Positions 30,088 to 39,519 of a stretch of DNA of 64,000 nucleotides are shown here, piece after piece. A model generated the notes under the pieces. It ran no database searches and was not told where the DNA came from. It was given only the letters and a program-made list of their open reading frames with translations. Position 1 is the stretch's first letter. Each line of letters begins with the position of its first letter. Source of the DNA: Oscillatoriales cyanobacterium (GTDB lineage: Bacteria > Cyanobacteriota > Cyanobacteriia > CACIAM-69d); the NCBI GenBank assembly GCA_004292515.1, contig RDXB01000079.1, forward strand, positions 1-64,000, read 5' to 3'. Both the position numbers and the translations under genes were made by a program.

Positions 30088-30660
30088 TCAAGCATCGAAC
30101 AGCAACATTTTGAAGCCAAGTAGGATCAGAACCACGCCGCCGAAGACCTCAACTTTGCCGACGTGATGATACAAGCGAGATCCAAAGGAATTGCCTAGAA
30201 ATACACCCGCTAAACAAACGGCAAAGGTGATCGAACCGATCGCCCCCGCCACTTGCAAAATGGGAGTGCTGACCGCCGTTAAACCCACACCAGCAGCCAA
30301 TGCATCAATGCTGGTTGCGATCGCCAAGCCCATGAGCGTTTGGGTATCTGCTGGATTGCAGGCTCCTTCGTTGGGGTCGTCTGCTTCCTCGTTGAGAGCT
30401 TCATAAATGGTCTTGCCACCAATGAGGCACAGTAGCGCCCAGGCAATCCATTGATCGTAGGATTCGATCGCTGATCGCCAACTCAAGCTGAGTCCCCAAC
30501 CCAACAGGGGCATTAACATTTGAAAGCCGCCAAAAAATAGCGCAATCTTAATCGCTTTGTGCCAGCGAGCATATTTCATTGATAGGCCGCTAGAGACGGA
30601 CACCGCAAATGCATCAGCCGACAGACCAAGACCGAGAGAAGTAATTGTAAAAACATCCAT
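30088..30660 (-). CDS. mntP: Manganese efflux pump MntP
   Basis: MntP exports Mn2+ and prevents its toxicity. The 190-residue protein has six helices and the family motifs LGLGLSADAFAVSVSSGLSM at the N-terminus and MGLAIATSIDALAAGVGL in the second half; the two membrane Asp residues in these inverted repeats are the metal-site residues. YEALNEEADDPNEGACNPADTQ forms the acidic loop between the halves. ATG 30658-30660 starts MDVFTITSLG. Upstream there are three 16-bp tandem repeats (30741-30788), a possible operator array. No yybP-ykoY riboswitch was recognised. Confidence 0.93.
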   Translation of the reverse strand: MDVFTITSLGLGLSADAFAVSVSSGLSMKYARWHKAIKIALFFGGFQMLMPLLGWGLSLSWRSAIESYDQWIAWALLCLIGGKTIYEALNEEADDPNEGACNPADTQTLMGLAIATSIDALAAGVGLTAVSTPILQVAGAIGSITFAVCLAGVFLGNSFGSRLYHHVGKVEVFGGVVLILLGFKMLLFDA

Positions 30661-30740
30661 GGATGCGAGGGCTGCGAGGTGGGGGTTGGAGGAGCTGGGC
30701 GATCGCTGACGGTGACTGAGTTTGTAAAGCTGGCTTCTAT

Positions 30741-30788
30741 ACGTAGATCCGGGATTACGTAGATCCGGGATTACGTGGATTCAGGATT
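30741..30788. repeat. Three 16-bp tandem repeats upstream of mntP
   Basis: ACGTAGATCCGGGATT occurs at 30741-30756 and 30757-30772 perfectly and at 30773-30788 with two changes. The array lies 81-128 bp before the mntP start, in the promoter region. Iterated sites at such a place may bind a regulator; this is inference. Confidence 0.9.
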
Positions 30789-31129
30789 TTGAAGACTGGA
30801 TGATTACTGCAAAATTAGATGAAACTTTCTTGTGGTTTGACTGTGACTGAATGTTGCTCAAGGAGATAGGGTTGCCGCAATTATATGAACTTATCAAGAG
30901 ATTTTGTTTCACAATTGTTTCATGCTTTTACATGGCCTGCCAATGTAGCTGAAATTTGGAAAACTCTTGAGAATCTTTTGCAGAAGAATCTTTTGCAGAA
31001 ATTTTGACTGAGGCTAGGGTTAGTTTATTTTTGAATCAACCATGAAATTGAGATCGATGCTAATTCTGGTTGCTAATGCTACAGGCTAATGCTGTGAACA
31101 CTAGTCCAAAACCCCGACTGACTCTGAAT
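30789..31129. other. AT-rich gap upstream of mntP
   Basis: No gene is supported. The stretch is AT-rich and holds AGAATCTTTTGCAGA duplicated in tandem near 30970-30999 and GCTAATGCT-type duplications at about 31069-31094. Confidence 0.5.
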
Positions 31130-31246
31130 TACAGCCCTTACTTCAAATGATTGGCACATCCGATCGCAGATGTGATGAAGCTGTTAGTTGGTGGGCATTG
31201 TCCACCCTACAGGCTGCTGTACTTCTTAAGCGAGGTAAAGGCTGTA
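31130..31246. repeat. MITE-like repeat family B, full copy 2
   Basis: Ends TACAGCCCTTACTT (31130-31143) and AGGTAAAGGCTGTA (31233-31246) are imperfect inverted repeats (two mismatches) bounding 117 bp. The inside has ATGAAGCTGTTAGTTGG and GTGGGCATTGTCCACCCTAC, nearly the same as the truncated copy at 17949. Copy 1 lies 1.5 kb away in inverted orientation. Tandem TATCTG units follow directly (31244-31262). Confidence 0.85.
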
Positions 31247-31468
31247 TCTGTATCTGTATCTGAATTAGATGTAGTGCTATTTCGCGAAATTGGCATCAGT
31301 TCTTGAGAGGATGTCTGAAAAGCCAAAGTTGATACTCTGAATCCCCCATTGATCGATGGAAATAAGGGGCTTGAGCATCTTGCTGCTACGGCGCGGCGCT
31401 TGGTGCTTGGTTCGAGGCTCAAGATACTTCTCAGGTATCCTCTAAACCTGCCTGCTGTCCTCAAATAG

Positions 31469-31500
31469 AATTGGCTCCACCGTTTCTGATGGAGCCAATT
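31469..31500 (-). terminator. Hairpin terminator downstream of tRNA-fMet
   Basis: AATTGGCTCCA (31469-31479) and TGGAGCCAATT (31490-31500) form a perfect 11-bp stem with a 10-nt loop. On the minus strand it is followed by CTATTTG, a modest T tract. It lies 38 nt beyond the tRNA 3' end, so it is the likely transcription end of the tRNA gene. Confidence 0.75.
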
Positions 31501-31538
31501 CCGTTGCCTGGACTTTTGAGTTTCTAGGTCTTTTGATT

Positions 31539-31615
<77 letters not shown>

Positions 31616-31760
31616 TCGCTGAAATCCAATATAACCGGAAGTTCTAGAAAACGCAACTGTTTAGTGGAAAGTTCTTGGCACACAACCTAACTGGATCAAC
31701 TCTCGTTGCTGGATCAACCCTTGTTGCTCCACGGATGATGCCTGTGCCGACCCAGTGGCG

Positions 31761-34013
31761 CTAAATCCAATCGATGTCGTCACTGACGATCACTTCGCCG
31801 TTGAACAATTGCGCCAAGCTGCGGGCACTCCGCAGCACTTGGTCATCATTCTGCGGCTGTGGGGGCATATGGGTGGGGGCATGGGTCGGGCTACTGGCTG
31901 GATCGGGGTTGAATCCTACTAGCTCCCTCGGTGGGCGGCTGCCGTTTTGTCCATTGGGGGTCGGGCGATCGCTCGGGGCCGCGGCCACCGGTTCGATCGC
32001 CCGAGGCGGGGCGACCTGTTGCCTATGGGTGGTTGCGATCGGGTTAGTTGCGATCTGATTAGTTGCGATCGGGTTAGTTGCGATCGGGTTAGTCCCGATC
32101 CCACCAGACCCGGCCGCCATTGGGTTCGCGGCTGTGATCGTCGCTGTCGGCATCGTTGGTGGGGGACTCGGGCGAGGCTGGGGAGCTGGCGGGGGCTGGG
32201 CCTGGGGCGGCATTTTTGGGGAGGTTGCCGCCGGGGGAGACTGGGGGAAGCTGGCGTTGGCGGCCCGAATTGTGACGGTGACGGGGCGCTGGAGATGTTG
32301 ATAAAAGGCGTTTTCGATCGCCTTGGTGCGGGGCTGGATTTTCTCGACCCAACTGGGGGGGACGCTGACCGCCACCTGCTGTCCATCAAAAACCAGCAGC
32401 CGGCCGATTTGGGAAAGCATGGTGCGGGTCGAAATGGGCTGCACTTTTTCTAGAACCTCTTTCCAGAGCCGATCGAGTTCTGCTGAGGCCGGGGCGGGCG
32501 CGGGGGGCACTGGATCGGGTGCAAAGGTCGCATCGGGGCCGGTGCTGACGGACATGGGCGCTGGTATGGGGGCGATCGCAGGTGGTGGGGCGATCGGGGC
32601 GGGTGTTGCTGGTTGTGGTGGGGCGCTCACGCCAGCCAGGGTTTGTAGCGCGGCGATCAATCCATCGAGGGTGGCCCGATCGCTCGTGGCCCAGGTGGTA
32701 ATGGTCTGGGTGAGCTGGCCGATCGCCCCGGCATCCCAGCCTGATCGGCCCAAAAGGCCAGCCAGATCGAGCGGCTGGCCGGCCGTCGCGGGGGGGGCGG
32801 CGATCGGGCTGGGGGCGATCAGGCTGGGGGCGATCGGGACAGGGGCTGGGAGCGCAACCATCGGCGCAGCGGCCGCCGATCGCATCGTCGGCATGGCCGG
32901 CACTGGCGCAGCGGCCGGCGCGATCGCCCCCGGCAACAAGCCCATCAACGTCACCTCCAACCACAACCGGGGCTGGGTGGAATTTTTGAGCAGGGACTCG
33001 CCACTTTTGAGATGTTGTTGGCCCTGCAAAATCCAGCTCAGATCTTGCCCCTGGGCAAACTCGCAAAGCTGTCGCCAAGTCGGTTCCGTCAGGGCCACCA
33101 AATCGCTGCGATCGGGCGCTGTTTTGGCAATCAACAAATCCCGATAAAAGCTAGCCAGATTTTGCAGCACGATCATCGGTTCGCGCCCCCGATCCATCAG
33201 CCGCCGCAAGCAGTCGAGGGCCGCTTCGGGATCACCCACCGCCAAGCTCGACACCAGGGCCAGCAAATCCCGCTCGGGCACGGCTCCCACCAAGTCCCAC
33301 ACCGCCTCGACCGTTACCCCCGTGGGCACAAGGCTGAGTTGATCGAGCAGGCTTTCGGCATCCCGCAACCCACCCTGGGCGATTTGGGCCACCAGGGTGA
33401 CGGCTTCCGGGGCAATTTCGATCGCCTCCTGTTGGGCGATCATCCCCAAGTGACTCACCATGTCATCAAGGGGAATCCGGCGAAAATCAAACCGCTGGCA
33501 ACGGGAAATAATCGTCGGCAACACCCGTTGGGGATCGGTCGTGGCCAGCACAAACACCACATGGACCGGCGGCTCTTCCAGGGTTTTCAGCAGCGCGTTA
33601 AAGGCCGCCCCCGAGAGCATATGCACCTCGTCGAGCACATAGACCTTGTAGCGGCATTGCACGGGTGCAAACTGGGCCCGCTCAATCAGCTCGCGAATGT
33701 TGTCCACGCCCGTGTTGCTGGCCGCGTCGATTTCCACCACATCCAGCGCCCGTCCCTGGGTAATTTCCACGCAGGTTTGGCATTGGCCACAGGGGTGCGC
33801 CGTGGGCCCCCCGCCGGCCAAGCAGTTCAGGGACTTGGCCAAAATGCGGGCGCTGGAGGTTTTGCCCGTGCCGCGTGGCCCTGCAAACAGGTAGGCTGGC
33901 GCGATCCGATTTTGTTCGAGGGCGCTGGTCAGGGTTTGGGCGATCGCCTGCTGGCCCACCAGATCGGCAAACCGTTGGGGGCGATATTTGTGGTGTAGCG
34001 GTTCGTAGGGCAT
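31761..34013 (-). CDS. dnaX: DNA polymerase III subunit gamma/tau (DnaX)
   Basis: DnaX is the ATPase of the clamp loader and, through its C-terminal tau part, links the loader to polymerase. Walker A GPRGTGKT is at residues 45-52, the zinc site has Cys64, Cys75, Cys78 and Cys81, and YVLDEVHML and CQRFDFRR are Walker B and sensor regions. No intein interrupts the P-loop, unlike some cyanobacterial dnaX genes. From about residue 365 the chain is a long Pro/Ala-rich linker, with a folded tau-like segment (LDRLWKEVLEKVQPISTRTMLSQ) and a second linker that holds an in-frame 15-bp tandem repeat (32032-32091). Length 750 aa is normal for cyanobacteria. Confidence 0.96.
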   Translation of the reverse strand: MPYEPLHHKYRPQRFADLVGQQAIAQTLTSALEQNRIAPAYLFAGPRGTGKTSSARILAKSLNCLAGGGPTAHPCGQCQTCVEITQGRALDVVEIDAASNTGVDNIRELIERAQFAPVQCRYKVYVLDEVHMLSGAAFNALLKTLEEPPVHVVFVLATTDPQRVLPTIISRCQRFDFRRIPLDDMVSHLGMIAQQEAIEIAPEAVTLVAQIAQGGLRDAESLLDQLSLVPTGVTVEAVWDLVGAVPERDLLALVSSLAVGDPEAALDCLRRLMDRGREPMIVLQNLASFYRDLLIAKTAPDRSDLVALTEPTWRQLCEFAQGQDLSWILQGQQHLKSGESLLKNSTQPRLWLEVTLMGLLPGAIAPAAAPVPAMPTMRSAAAAPMVALPAPVPIAPSLIAPSPIAAPPATAGQPLDLAGLLGRSGWDAGAIGQLTQTITTWATSDRATLDGLIAALQTLAGVSAPPQPATPAPIAPPPAIAPIPAPMSVSTGPDATFAPDPVPPAPAPASAELDRLWKEVLEKVQPISTRTMLSQIGRLLVFDGQQVAVSVPPSWVEKIQPRTKAIENAFYQHLQRPVTVTIRAANASFPQSPPAATSPKMPPQAQPPPAPQPRPSPPPTMPTATITAANPMAAGSGGIGTNPIATNPIATNQIATNPIATTHRQQVAPPRAIEPVAAAPSDRPTPNGQNGSRPPRELVGFNPDPASSPTHAPTHMPPQPQNDDQVLRSARSLAQLFNGEVIVSDDIDWI
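32032..32091. repeat. 15-bp in-frame tandem repeat in dnaX linker
   Basis: GTTGCGATCGGGTTA appears four times in a row (copy 2 has GTTGCGATCTGATTA). On the coding strand it encodes Asn-Pro-Ile-Ala-Thr-type pentapeptides. Each unit contains the HIP1 half GCGATC. Confidence 0.95.
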
Positions 34014-34213
34014 GGGGGGCAGCGGGTCGATACCGAGAAATAACTATGCCAACGGAATTTTGGCCAAGCAAGGGCCCGATCGCTGGGCCCTAGATGGTGG
34101 TGCTGGCGGGGCAGGTGATTGGCGGGAACGGCACAAATTCAGCCCCGATCGGACTTATACCGATCAGGAACGCACGTTAACCGTAGGGGGCTGTAACGTT
34201 GGGGCGATCGAGT

Positions 34214-36583
34214 CTAACTCTTAGCCACAGCCACGCGATCGCGCCCGCCCCATTTCGCTTGGTAGAGCGCGCCATCGGCCGCCTGTAACAGCGTAGCCAC
34301 AGTCACAGCGTGCTGCGGAAAACTAGCGACCCCAAAGGATGCCGTAATTTCCCCTAGGAGTCGGCCGGCATGGCGCAAGGAAAGTTGCTTGAGTTCTAGG
34401 CGCATGATTTCAGCCCGCTGCACCGCTTCTTCTAGGGTGGCTCCGGGCAAAATCAACGTCATTTCCTCACCCCCATAGCGACAGGCAATATCTGACCCCC
34501 GAATGCGAGCTTGCAAAAACTGAGCCACCTCCTGCAATACCAAATCGCCCGCGTCATGGCCGAAGGTGTCGTTAAATTGCTTGAAGTGGTCAATGTCAAA
34601 CATGATCGCCCCGATCGGGGAGCGATCGCGCCGGGCCCGACAGACCGCTTGCTCTAGGGCTTCTTCGAGATAGCGGCGATTGTAGAGGCCGGTCAGTGGG
34701 TCGCGGATGCTCTGTTGCTGAAGGGTTTCGCGCAGCCGAAGATTAGAAATAGCCAAAGCGACCTGCTCCGCCACCGTTCGGGCTAGCTGCTGCTTGGAGC
34801 CAGAGAGACAATTGGCTTGAGGGGTGCAGAGGTAGAGCAAGCCGAGGGTTTCACTTTGGGCCATCATTGGCAAACAAAGGGACTCCGCATTGCCATTGAG
34901 CGCATGGGCGTGGCGACAAAGTAACCCAGGGTGCTGGTGCTCGGCCCAGTGAATCCGCCCACGTCGCAGGGCCCAGCAATCATCGGGATAGAACAGGGTT
35001 TCCCCGATCGAGTCTGTTCCCCAAATTGCGACTGCCTCTAGGGCCACGCTGGAGGGTTCCAGGGCAAATACCGCCCCCGAGCAGCCCGGAAACAACGCTT
35101 GCACCAAGTCTGCCACCGCTCGATAGGCCTCATCCACGGTGACGCACACTTGCAAGAAGTCGATCATTTCACTGAGCAAGGCCATTTCGCGGTTGCGATG
35201 CTTTAGCTCATCAATCCGGCGCTCCAGTTGTTGATTGGTCTCTTGCAAAATCTGTTCAGCTTGCTTGGCCTGGGTCACATCGCGAAAGGTGAGGGTTAGG
35301 CCGTCGCCCAGCTTGACGGCGGTGAGTTGCAACCAAGCTTCTAGACCGTCGCGATCGACCCGAAGCGATCGATGAAAGGTTTGGCCGGTTTCGACCACGC
35401 GCACGTAGGCATCAAACAATCCGTCCTGGCGCACCGTGGGCAGTTGTTCGAGCAGACGGTGATCGAGCAGCTCTTCACGCGATCGCTGCAAAATACTGGC
35501 CGCCATGGTGTTTACGGTCGTCCACAGAAAGTCAATAATTTGCCCCGATTCGCTGCGAATTGCCCGAATGGCCGCAATCCCATCGACTGAGCTGTTCAAA
35601 ATTTCGATCAGTTCTTGACGGGCGTAATAGAGCTGGTCATAGTCGCGCGCGAGGTCGCTGATGTTGGTGATGGTGCCAACTAGGCGGTTGCCGTCTGGAT
35701 CGGTGCGCTCGCGCAGCACCCGCACAAGGGTGTGCACCATCTTGTGATCCTTGGTCTGAAATCGCTGAAGAAACTGGAAGCGATCGACCTGGCCCGCCCG
35801 TGCCGCTTGGCGAAACTGAGCCAATGCTGGTTGTGACTCATCGAGCAACAAACGCTCCCAATCCACCCAACTGTTGCTGATTTCAGTGGGCAAGTAACCC
35901 AGTAGGGCCTTCCACTGGGGGGAGAGATCGAGTTGGTCGGTGGCCAGATCCCATTCCCAATAGCCATCGTAGGGATCGATCACCCACCGCCGAGGCTGGC
36001 CCTGGAACAACGCTGTGGGACTGGACGGGCTAGCGATCGTGGTCTCCTGGGTGGGCGGGCGATCGCGCTGGATCTTTGGAGAATCAGAAGGATGAATGCT
36101 TTGGGATGCCTGATCGGGCCGATCAGCCCGATCGGCCCGATCAGCCCCTGGGTTATCCGCTAGCCCCAACTCACCGGCCAGGAGTTCGAGCAGGGCCGCA
36201 CGGGCCATGATTCCCGTAATGTGGTCAGTCTCATCGATCCACAACACCCACTGGGCCGACCGCCCTAGGCAAATTTGCCCAGCCCGCAGCACCGTGGTTT
36301 GGGCTGGCACGAGGGCTGGCACAGTGGCGAGCGCTTGGAGGGGTAGTTGCTCAAAGGTGGAATGGGCGATCGCCGCACGGGCCACCTGATCCGCATTCAC
36401 CACGCCCACCACGGGATTGGGGCTAGCGCTAGGGTCTACCAGCACAATCGCCTTGATCCCCGTAGTCGAATCCCCATTTTGCAAAAATTGCACAACGGCC
36501 TGGGCCCGCATCTCAGCAGGCATAATCAGCACTTGGGTTGTCCCGAGTGCGCCTACTGCGGTCAGCGTACAGGTTGCGGACAT
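34214..36583 (-). CDS. Diguanylate cyclase with CBS, PAS and GAF sensory domains
   Basis: ATG 36581-36583 gives 789 residues. The order is a CBS-like pair near the N-terminus (VLIMPAEMRAQAVVQFL ... GIKAIVLVD; ITGIMARAAL), a Pro/Asp-rich linker, a PAS/PAC unit (YWEWDLATDQLDLSPQWKALLGY ... DGNRLVGTITNISDL), a second PAS (ILNSSVDGIAAIRAIR), a coiled coil, a GAF domain and a GGDEF domain. The active site is GGEEM at 704-708, with RGSD five residues before it, matching the RxxD inhibitory site for c-di-GMP. It should therefore be an active, feedback-inhibited cyclase making c-di-GMP in response to ligands. An upstream in-frame start at 36673 is less likely. Confidence 0.9.
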   Translation of the reverse strand: MSATCTLTAVGALGTTQVLIMPAEMRAQAVVQFLQNGDSTTGIKAIVLVDPSASPNPVVGVVNADQVARAAIAHSTFEQLPLQALATVPALVPAQTTVLRAGQICLGRSAQWVLWIDETDHITGIMARAALLELLAGELGLADNPGADRADRADRPDQASQSIHPSDSPKIQRDRPPTQETTIASPSSPTALFQGQPRRWVIDPYDGYWEWDLATDQLDLSPQWKALLGYLPTEISNSWVDWERLLLDESQPALAQFRQAARAGQVDRFQFLQRFQTKDHKMVHTLVRVLRERTDPDGNRLVGTITNISDLARDYDQLYYARQELIEILNSSVDGIAAIRAIRSESGQIIDFLWTTVNTMAASILQRSREELLDHRLLEQLPTVRQDGLFDAYVRVVETGQTFHRSLRVDRDGLEAWLQLTAVKLGDGLTLTFRDVTQAKQAEQILQETNQQLERRIDELKHRNREMALLSEMIDFLQVCVTVDEAYRAVADLVQALFPGCSGAVFALEPSSVALEAVAIWGTDSIGETLFYPDDCWALRRGRIHWAEHQHPGLLCRHAHALNGNAESLCLPMMAQSETLGLLYLCTPQANCLSGSKQQLARTVAEQVALAISNLRLRETLQQQSIRDPLTGLYNRRYLEEALEQAVCRARRDRSPIGAIMFDIDHFKQFNDTFGHDAGDLVLQEVAQFLQARIRGSDIACRYGGEEMTLILPGATLEEAVQRAEIMRLELKQLSLRHAGRLLGEITASFGVASFPQHAVTVATLLQAADGALYQAKWGGRDRVAVAKS

Positions 36584-37408
36584 GGTGCGTTGAAGGTCGG
36601 TCACGGCAAAACAGCAAACAACTAGGTATAGGAGTAGATGGGGAGGGGCTGGTGCAGGTGGTGCCAAACCCAAGACCAGAGAGGGTGTCGATCGCCCCTA
36701 GCAACAACGCGCCCATCTCCCACCCAAACGGGCAGCCCGTCAGCTAGGGCCACTATCCCCCAAATGGCAGCAGAACCGCCAGAATAACGGCTTTCTAACC
36801 ACCGGACTATGAAAATCACGGCTGAGACGGGCGGGTAGGATGGTTCTGCATCCAAGAGCGCACACCAGGGCCCGATCAAGGCAATCCCTGGTTAGTGGGC
36901 GATCGCGTCTTAATTCCCAGTTCAGGAGGCGATCGCCTCTCGACCCTTAAATCGCCACCCCGATCGCCACCCAGATCCCCACGCTCGCCACTTATAAAAT
37001 TATCCGCTCCAACCTCCTGTCCCTGCTTCCCCTGTGCAATCAACCATATCTGGCCCATCTGGCCCACGCACCGGAGCACCCAAGACCAGATTCACCGTTA
37101 ATTCGCTCTACCACAGCCCCCTGGGAGGTGGTCTGAAAAGTGTTTCTTGGCACAGGTCAAGCACCCATAGTTGTAGGGGTAAGAGGCTTAAGTCCCCTGT
37201 TTGCCTCGATCGCTGGGACACATAAAGCATCAATTCGGTCTTGACAAATCTCCTCTAATCAGAGCCTATTTGAGAAGTCAAAATGAATACCCTGTAAACC
37301 CCATTAATCGGCGAAAACAAGGAGCTCCAGTTCCTTGCTGCTGCCACTATCGGTAATGGGGTTGGGCAAACAGATCCGTTTCAGGCATCTGTTTAGCAAA
37401 TTAGCAAA
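36584..37408. repeat. Gap with diverged family A repeats
   Basis: This 825-bp region between two minus-strand signalling genes has no supported gene. Family A relics include GTAAGAGGCTTAAGTCCCCTG at about 37180-37200, CCTGTAAACCCCATTAATCG at 37291-37310, and AACAAGGAGCTCCAGTTCCTTGCTG at about 37317-37341, which still forms a hairpin. CCCGATCGCCACCCAGATC-type short duplications lie at 36950-36990. Confidence 0.55.
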
Positions 37409-38902
37409 TTAGCAAAACTCAGCGAAATCGCCCAATAATTCTTGAATTGTCTCTTGCAGCTTATCCGATCGCGGCTCAACTTCTGAGGGAGATTGGTTGG
37501 CTTCCCCTAGGGATTGAGTCCCCTGATCATGGCTAGATTCTGCGCTAGATTCTGCAAATGGTTCACCCGTTAGATTGGGGTTTGAGGTGGCAAGACTGGG
37601 TGCTAATCCTTCCTTGCGACGCACATATAAATAGGCTGTCATTCGCCCTCGTCCCTTGACGGGCACGTTCGACCAGCGCTCAAATTCGTAGTGATCTTTG
37701 AGGTATTGATAAGTTGCTTCTGTGACTTGAATTTTGCCGGGGATTCCTTGGGACTCCATGCGACTGGCAATATTAACGGCATCGCCCCAGAGGTCATAGC
37801 TAAATTTTTTGATGCCAATTACCCCTGCGACTACTGCTCCAGTGTTAATGCCAATCCGAATGGCTAAGGGCAGACCCGTTTCGCGCCGAATCTGACTGAT
37901 TTCTCGGCGCATCGCGATCGCCATTTCCATAATTGAAATGGCATGGTTGGGGTGAGGCACAGGCACACCACCAACAACCATGTAAGCATCCCCAATGGTC
38001 TTAATTTTTTCGAGGCCAAATTCTTCGGCCAAGCGATCAAAGGCTGAGAAAATTTGATTGAGCAATTTCACCAATTCTAGAGGGGCTAATTGCACTGAAA
38101 GGGGAGTGAAGTCCACAATATCGGCAAACAAAATGGTGGCTTCTTCAAAGCGATCGGCCATCACATCATTTCCCATTTCAGGATGATCTTTTTGGGCGAG
38201 CCGATCGACAATGGCCTGGGGCAACACGTTCAGCAGCAGCTTTTGGGTGCGGGTTTGTTCTTCCCGTAGGGCCAGTTCGGCTTGACGGCGATCGTGTACT
38301 TCTCGATCGAGCAAAAACACCTGCTCACGCAACAATTCCGCTTGGCGACGCAGCCGTTTTTGGAGGTGCGCCGCGAGCAGGGCTGGCCCGCGCAACACCG
38401 TGAGGTTATGGGCGCGATCTTGCAGCTCACGCATTCGGGCCTGATTTAGGTGTAATTGCAAGCGACTGCGCACCTCCGCCGCCACCAAGGGCAACAGCAG
38501 ATAGTCTGTGGCCCCGGCTGCCAACAGGGCCGATCGATCCAATCCCTGGGCAGGCACGATCGCCAAAATGGGCACATTGGCCGGCAACCCCGATCGGCGC
38601 AGGTCTTGCCAGGGGGCATCCGCTGGGCTGGGTGTCTGTTCGGTGGCGGGGCGATCGCCGCACCATCCAGAATCGACGGGATCTACAGGATCTACAGGAT
38701 CTAAATGGGTGGCCAAAACCAGCAAAGGCGGTTGGGTTGTGCCGATCGCACTGCGCAAATCGGCCAACGACGTAACGCAATGGGAGCCATAGCCCAACTC
38801 TGACATCACGGCGGTTAGCTCGGCCGCCAGGTCGGGGTCAGCACTTGCGATCAGAATCGAGCGGTAGCAATAGTCAGCAGGTTGCTGGGGTTGAGCATTC
38901 AC
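37409..38902 (-). CDS. Class III adenylate cyclase with N-terminal pseudo-receiver domain
   Basis: The 497-residue protein starts with a receiver-like fold (residues 15-150) in which the phospho-acceptor position is Ala64 and the usual Lys is Leu137, so it is not expected to be phosphorylated. A coiled coil (LLREQVFLLDREVHDRRQAELALREEQ) leads to a class III cyclase domain: metal ligands Asp261 (FADIVDFT) and Asp305 (IKTIGDAY), adenine-specifying Lys301 and Asp370 (YDLWGD), transition-state Asn377 and Arg381. It should make cAMP. The C-terminal 70 residues are acidic and disordered. The start is GTG at 38900-38902. A 9-bp tandem repeat in the receiver encodes DPV units. Confidence 0.9.
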   Translation of the reverse strand: MNAQPQQPADYCYRSILIASADPDLAAELTAVMSELGYGSHCVTSLADLRSAIGTTQPPLLVLATHLDPVDPVDPVDSGWCGDRPATEQTPSPADAPWQDLRRSGLPANVPILAIVPAQGLDRSALLAAGATDYLLLPLVAAEVRSRLQLHLNQARMRELQDRAHNLTVLRGPALLAAHLQKRLRRQAELLREQVFLLDREVHDRRQAELALREEQTRTQKLLLNVLPQAIVDRLAQKDHPEMGNDVMADRFEEATILFADIVDFTPLSVQLAPLELVKLLNQIFSAFDRLAEEFGLEKIKTIGDAYMVVGGVPVPHPNHAISIMEMAIAMRREISQIRRETGLPLAIRIGINTGAVVAGVIGIKKFSYDLWGDAVNIASRMESQGIPGKIQVTEATYQYLKDHYEFERWSNVPVKGRGRMTAYLYVRRKEGLAPSLATSNPNLTGEPFAESSAESSHDQGTQSLGEANQSPSEVEPRSDKLQETIQELLGDFAEFC

Positions 38903-39519
38903 GGTGGTCGCAGCGCCATGCTGCTGAGGAAGATGCAGCCTATGGAAACCGCGATTGCCACTTCGGTTCGGTGATCAACGCTGTGATCAACCGGCTCCCC
39001 GACCGCGATCGCGGCAGTCCAGTAGGGGCTACAAGGCCCAACCACCAAAATCGGTATAAATACAGCGATTGAGCGTGGCAACGGATCGCTAAATCAGAGG
39101 GCTACAGCACGAGCCTGTCTGACCTAGTGGGGGCAATTCAGTTGTTTTCAACTGTTTTTAACCGAATGGGAGCGATTTCACAGCACTGACAAATATGCGA
39201 TGCACCGATTTAGACCTGAGATGCTGCGATCGTACCAAATCACCTCGGCGACTGGGCATTTACGGAGGCCACCAAGCGGATTGTGTGTCCCACCTGCCCC
39301 CTGCGATCGCGCTGGTTTAGGCGGCTGGCCGGGTGGCACAGCGGTAATCGGCGATTCTCAACCCAAGTGCCAGATTGGATTTCAAGTGATGCTCTTTCTG
39401 AGTCAGCAGCATCTTCAAGCTTGACCACGCCCACCCCTGGTCAATTTGGGGCAAGGGGCCATTGCGACTGATGGCCTCAGTCATCTCGTCTTAGATTCAA
39501 TGAGGGGGAAACTTTCCCT
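38903..39519. other. Gap without supported gene
   Basis: Nothing certain was recognised in these 617 bp between divergent genes. GAGGGGG before ATG 39520 is the ribosome-binding site of the DUF2157 gene. A stretch near 39323-39380 has a weak D-arm-like motif but no tRNA fold. A frame reading CPTCPLRSRWF near 39283 is not convincing. Confidence 0.45.

Noticed and set aside
30661-30740. yybP-ykoY manganese riboswitch upstream of mntP
   Set aside because: I looked for the conserved riboswitch blocks in the leader and did not find them; only the 16-bp repeats stand out.
31761-34013. Intein in dnaX, as found in some cyanobacteria
   Set aside because: The P-loop region GPRGTGKTSSARILAKSLNC is continuous and the length is normal.
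39323-39380. tRNA-like stretch with GGTGGCACAGCGGTAATCGGC resembling a D arm
   Set aside because: No T arm (GGTTCRANTCC) and no pairing acceptor ends follow, so it is not a tRNA.
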